Assembly (NCBI RefSeq): GCF_023015985.1 | Contig: NZ_JALKAO010000003.1 | Location: forward strand, 620,001-684,000 | Source of the DNA: Marivita sp. S6314 | GTDB lineage: Bacteria; Pseudomonadota; Alphaproteobacteria; Rhodobacterales; Rhodobacteraceae | Direction of reading: 5' to 3' | DNA length: 64,000 nt | Shown: positions 61,740-64,000 of the stretch, one piece after another | Position numbering within the stretch: the first letter of the stretch is position 1 | Layout of the letters: each line of letters starts with the position of its first letter | Notes under the pieces: generated by a model | What the model saw: the letters and a program-made list of their open reading frames with translations, nothing else | Database searches by the model: none | Told to the model about the DNA's origin: nothing | Translations under genes and position numbers: made by a program

Positions 61740-62606
61740 CTAGAACCATTGGCCGGTTTCCATCAGTCCAAGATCCAGCAATTGCCGCGAATGCCATTCG
61801 AAGGGCACAGAATTGTGCCAGCGAAAGGTTTCAATCTCGAACGCTGATCCCGGGTTGCGCTTGAGCGCCTTGGCGGTGCGAAACGACACAACGCAGGCCG
61901 TCAGGTTGTTGTGCCAGGGGCAGGCATAGGTGTTGTATTCCTGATCGTTGAACGTGTGATCCTTTTGCAGCTCAAGCCCCGGCTTTGCGCGGAACAGCGC
62001 GATGCGGTCAATCTTGCGCCGCTCGGGCGGCACATGTTCCTCGTATCGCCAGCGCAACCCGCCAAAGAAATCCAATTGCCGTTCGCGGGGATGGGTCGTG
62101 ACAGGGTCCGGACGTCCCAGCGCGTAGTATCCGGACCGATCGAGATACGCGTCTTCGATATTCACCGCATCCGGGTTCCGTTCCAGATCCCCGGCATAGA
62201 TATCAACGGCATAACACAACATCGCATCGCGGCGTTCTTCGGTGTGGAAGGCCAGCAATTCGCCGATGGTGCGGGTCTCGCAAAACGGGAAGAACAGGAA
62301 TTCCGCATTGTAGCACACATACATCCAGATGCCGGGCGCTTTCGCGATCACCGCGTTGACGATTGCCTCGCGATTGTCGTCGCGGGCCACATTGGCATCC
62401 ACCCGCAGAACACGCTCTTCAACATCCGGTGCAAGTTCGAAGTCAGGCATCATGAAGACGATGACCGCCTTGAAACCAAGCTGCAGATTGTGGCGCAACG
62501 TTGTGTCGATCTCGACCGCGTCTTCGGCAAAGACCAGCGCAATGGGCCCTGTGGCCAGCGCCTTGGGGTTTTGGGAAAGTAAGTCGTTTATGCCTGCATA
62601 GCGCAT
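61740..62606 (-). CDS. Uncharacterised protein, possibly glycosyltransferase-like
   Basis: Protein of 288 residues without signal peptide or membrane helix. The N-terminal part (FAEDAVEIDTTLRHNLQLGF followed by KAVIVFMMPD) loosely resembles the start of family 2 glycosyltransferase-like (PF13704-type) domains, which open with an acidic segment, a helix and a strand. The rest has tryptophan- and histidine-rich blocks (ACPWHNNLTACVVSF; FRWHNSVPFEWHSRQLLDLG). ATG 62606 has GAGGT upstream. It diverges from miaB. Function is a weak inference. Confidence 0.6.
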   Translation of the reverse strand: MRYAGINDLLSQNPKALATGPIALVFAEDAVEIDTTLRHNLQLGFKAVIVFMMPDFELAPDVEERVLRVDANVARDDNREAIVNAVIAKAPGIWMYVCYNAEFLFFPFCETRTIGELLAFHTEERRDAMLCYAVDIYAGDLERNPDAVNIEDAYLDRSGYYALGRPDPVTTHPRERQLDFFGGLRWRYEEHVPPERRKIDRIALFRAKPGLELQKDHTFNDQEYNTYACPWHNNLTACVVSFRTAKALKRNPGSAFEIETFRWHNSVPFEWHSRQLLDLGLMETGQWF

Positions 62607-62719
62607 GAGGGGACCTCTGCGGGATTTTCGCCCAGACTCAATGAAAAAACCGTGCATTGCAAGACGGGGGCATTCTGCGGTATCGGCACGGCTTGAAACC
62701 TGTCCGGAGGATTGGCCCC

Positions 62720-64000
62720 GTGTCCGAGCCGAAGAAGCTTTTCATCAAGACCTATGGCTGTCAGATGAACGTCTATGACAGCGAACGCATGGCCGAAGCG
62801 CTGGGCGGGCAGGGCTATGTGGAAACGTCGGATCCGGCGGATGCCGACATGATCCTGATGAACACCTGCCACATCCGCGAAAAAGCGGCGGAAAAGGTGT
62901 ATTCGGAACTGGGCCGCTACAAGAAATTCAAAGCGGCGAAACCGGACCTCAAGATTGGCGTGGCGGGCTGTGTCGCGCAGGCCGAAGGCCAGGAAATCAT
63001 GCGCCGTCAACCGATGGTGGATCTGGTCGTCGGCCCGCAAAGCTACCACCGCCTGCCCGAGATGGAAGCCAAGGTCCAGGACGGGAAAAAGGCGCTCGAC
63101 ACCGATTTCCCCGAAGAAGACAAGTTCGAGGTTCTCAAGAACCGTCCCAAGGCAAAACGCGGCCCAACCGCATTCCTCACCGTTCAGGAAGGCTGCGACA
63201 AGTTCTGTGCGTTCTGCGTCGTGCCCTATACCCGTGGCGCCGAAGTCAGCCGCCCCGCCGACCGCATCCTGACAGAGGCGCGCGATCTGGTAGAGCGCGG
63301 CGTGCGCGACATCACCCTGCTGGGCCAGAACGTGAATGCCTATCACGGGGCCGGAGAGGGCGGTGACTGGTCGCTGGCACGCCTCATCTGGGCGCTGAAT
63401 GATGTGGACGGGTTGGAGCGTATCCGGTTCACCACCAGCCACCCCAACGACATGACCGACGAACTGATTGAGGCGCATGGCACCTGTCCAAAACTGATGC
63501 CCTATCTTCATCTGCCCGTGCAGTCCGGCAGCGACCGCATCCTCAAAAGGATGAACCGCCAGCACACCGCCGAATGCTACCTGCGGATCATCGAGAAGCT
63601 GCGCGCGGCGCGCCCTGATCTATTGCTGTCCGGTGACTTCATCGTCGGGTTCCCGGAAGAAACCGAAGAAGATTTCCAGGCGACGCTGGAGATCATCCGC
63701 GCGTCGAACTACGGCTATGCCTACAGCTTCAAATACTCGACCCGCCCCGGCACACCGGCGGCGGAACGGGACCAACTGCCAGAAGACGTCAAGGACGATC
63801 GTTTGCAACGCCTGCAAGCCCTGATCACCAAACAGCAAAAGGCGGTGCAGGATGCGATGGTGGGCAAAGAGGTGGGCGTCCTGTTCGAAAAACCCGGACG
63901 CGACTCCGGACAAATGGTGGGCAAATCCGATCATCTGCATGCCGTGCATGTGATGGCCGATGGCATCGAGCCGGGGGATCTCAGACGTGTTCGGATCGTT
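62720..64000 (+). CDS. miaB: tRNA-2-methylthio-N6-dimethylallyladenosine synthase MiaB (partial at window edge)
   Basis: Radical SAM methylthiotransferase acting on i6A37 of tRNAs that read UNN codons. The UPF0004 domain has cluster cysteines C14 ([12 protein letters not shown]), C50 (NTCHIREKA) and C84 (AGCVAQAEG); the radical SAM cluster is C159, C163 and C166 ([13 protein letters not shown]). The TRAM domain begins about residue 375. The start is GTG 62720 with GGAGG eleven bases upstream. The frame is open to the right edge (427 codons), so only the last few residues are missing. Confidence 0.95.
   Translation, partial: MSEPKKLFIKTYGCQMNVYDSERMAEALGGQGYVETSDPADADMILMNTCHIREKAAEKVYSELGRYKKFKAAKPDLKIGVAGCVAQAEGQEIMRRQPMVDLVVGPQSYHRLPEMEAKVQDGKKALDTDFPEEDKFEVLKNRPKAKRGPTAFLTVQEGCDKFCAFCVVPYTRGAEVSRPADRILTEARDLVERGVRDITLLGQNVNAYHGAGEGGDWSLARLIWALNDVDGLERIRFTTSHPNDMTDELIEAHGTCPKLMPYLHLPVQSGSDRILKRMNRQHTAECYLRIIEKLRAARPDLLLSGDFIVGFPEETEEDFQATLEIIRASNYGYAYSFKYSTRPGTPAAERDQLPEDVKDDRLQRLQALITKQQKAVQDAMVGKEVGVLFEKPGRDSGQMVGKSDHLHAVHVMADGIEPGDLRRVRIV

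Overview
The window looks like chromosomal DNA of an alphaproteobacterium, most likely a Rhodobacterales (Roseobacter-group) member. The evidence is the high GC, the dnaG-rpoD pair, a gcvTHP operon behind a tandem glycine riboswitch, an IorAB-type molybdenum hydroxylase, a three-gene TadE/TadG set beside a Glu/Leu/Phe/Val dehydrogenase, KpsC/KpsS capsule enzymes, and an FNR-type box at an Rrf2 (NsrR-like) regulator. There is no integrase, transposase, CRISPR array, phage module or rRNA operon.

Layout. 0-6.7 kb is an accessory stretch: an AraC-type regulator followed by ten small genes of unknown function, nine of them with export or lipoprotein signals, including a tandem paralogous pair. 6.7-12.5 kb holds an L,D-transpeptidase, an SLC13/TrkA-C permease and a Tat-exported Mo/2Fe-2S oxidoreductase. 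12.6-13.2 kb holds a decayed D-cysteine desulfhydrase/ACC-deaminase-like fragment and tRNA-Gly(TCC). 13.3-21.6 kb holds an ABC exporter, a beta-hydroxyacid dehydrogenase, a three-gene TadE/TadG-like operon and a glutamate-type dehydrogenase. 21.7-28.6 kb is mostly housekeeping: dnaG, rpoD, a HlyU-like gene, a 59-residue exported peptide, a YjbQ gene, nrdR and ribD. 28.5-33.1 kb is a capsule operon (kpsS, a Wza/KpsD-like exporter, kpsC) lying in the opposite orientation between ribD and ribE. 33.8-43.1 kb holds an MFS transporter, a ligase-associated DEXH helicase, a REP-like double hairpin, leuA, a cupin gene, glyA, nadK and a secreted trypsin-like protease. 43.1-49.9 kb holds an Lrp-type regulator divergent from hppD, a lower-GC orphan gene, a long MORN-repeat protein, nadE, a DUF805 gene and a zincin. 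49.9-54.7 kb holds a Tat-exported metallo-beta-lactamase-fold hydrolase, gltX, a DUF2254 gene, a gamma-glutamylcyclotransferase-like gene and the Rrf2 regulator. 54.7-64 kb holds the glycine riboswitch, gcvT-gcvH-gcvP, fabB-fabI, an uncharacterised gene, and miaB, which runs off the right edge.

Functional links. glyA, the gcv operon and its riboswitch together cover glycine/serine/C1 balance. nadK and nadE both serve NAD(P). ribD and ribE serve riboflavin. kpsS, the exporter and kpsC supply the poly-Kdo linker and outer-membrane export steps of a group-2-type capsule, with the ABC transporter genes missing from this window. The best candidates for something undescribed are the exported-protein cluster at 1.2-6.7 kb, the lower-GC orphan at 44.96 kb, and the palindrome-rich gap between the cupin gene and glyA. 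No function could be assigned to any of these from sequence alone.
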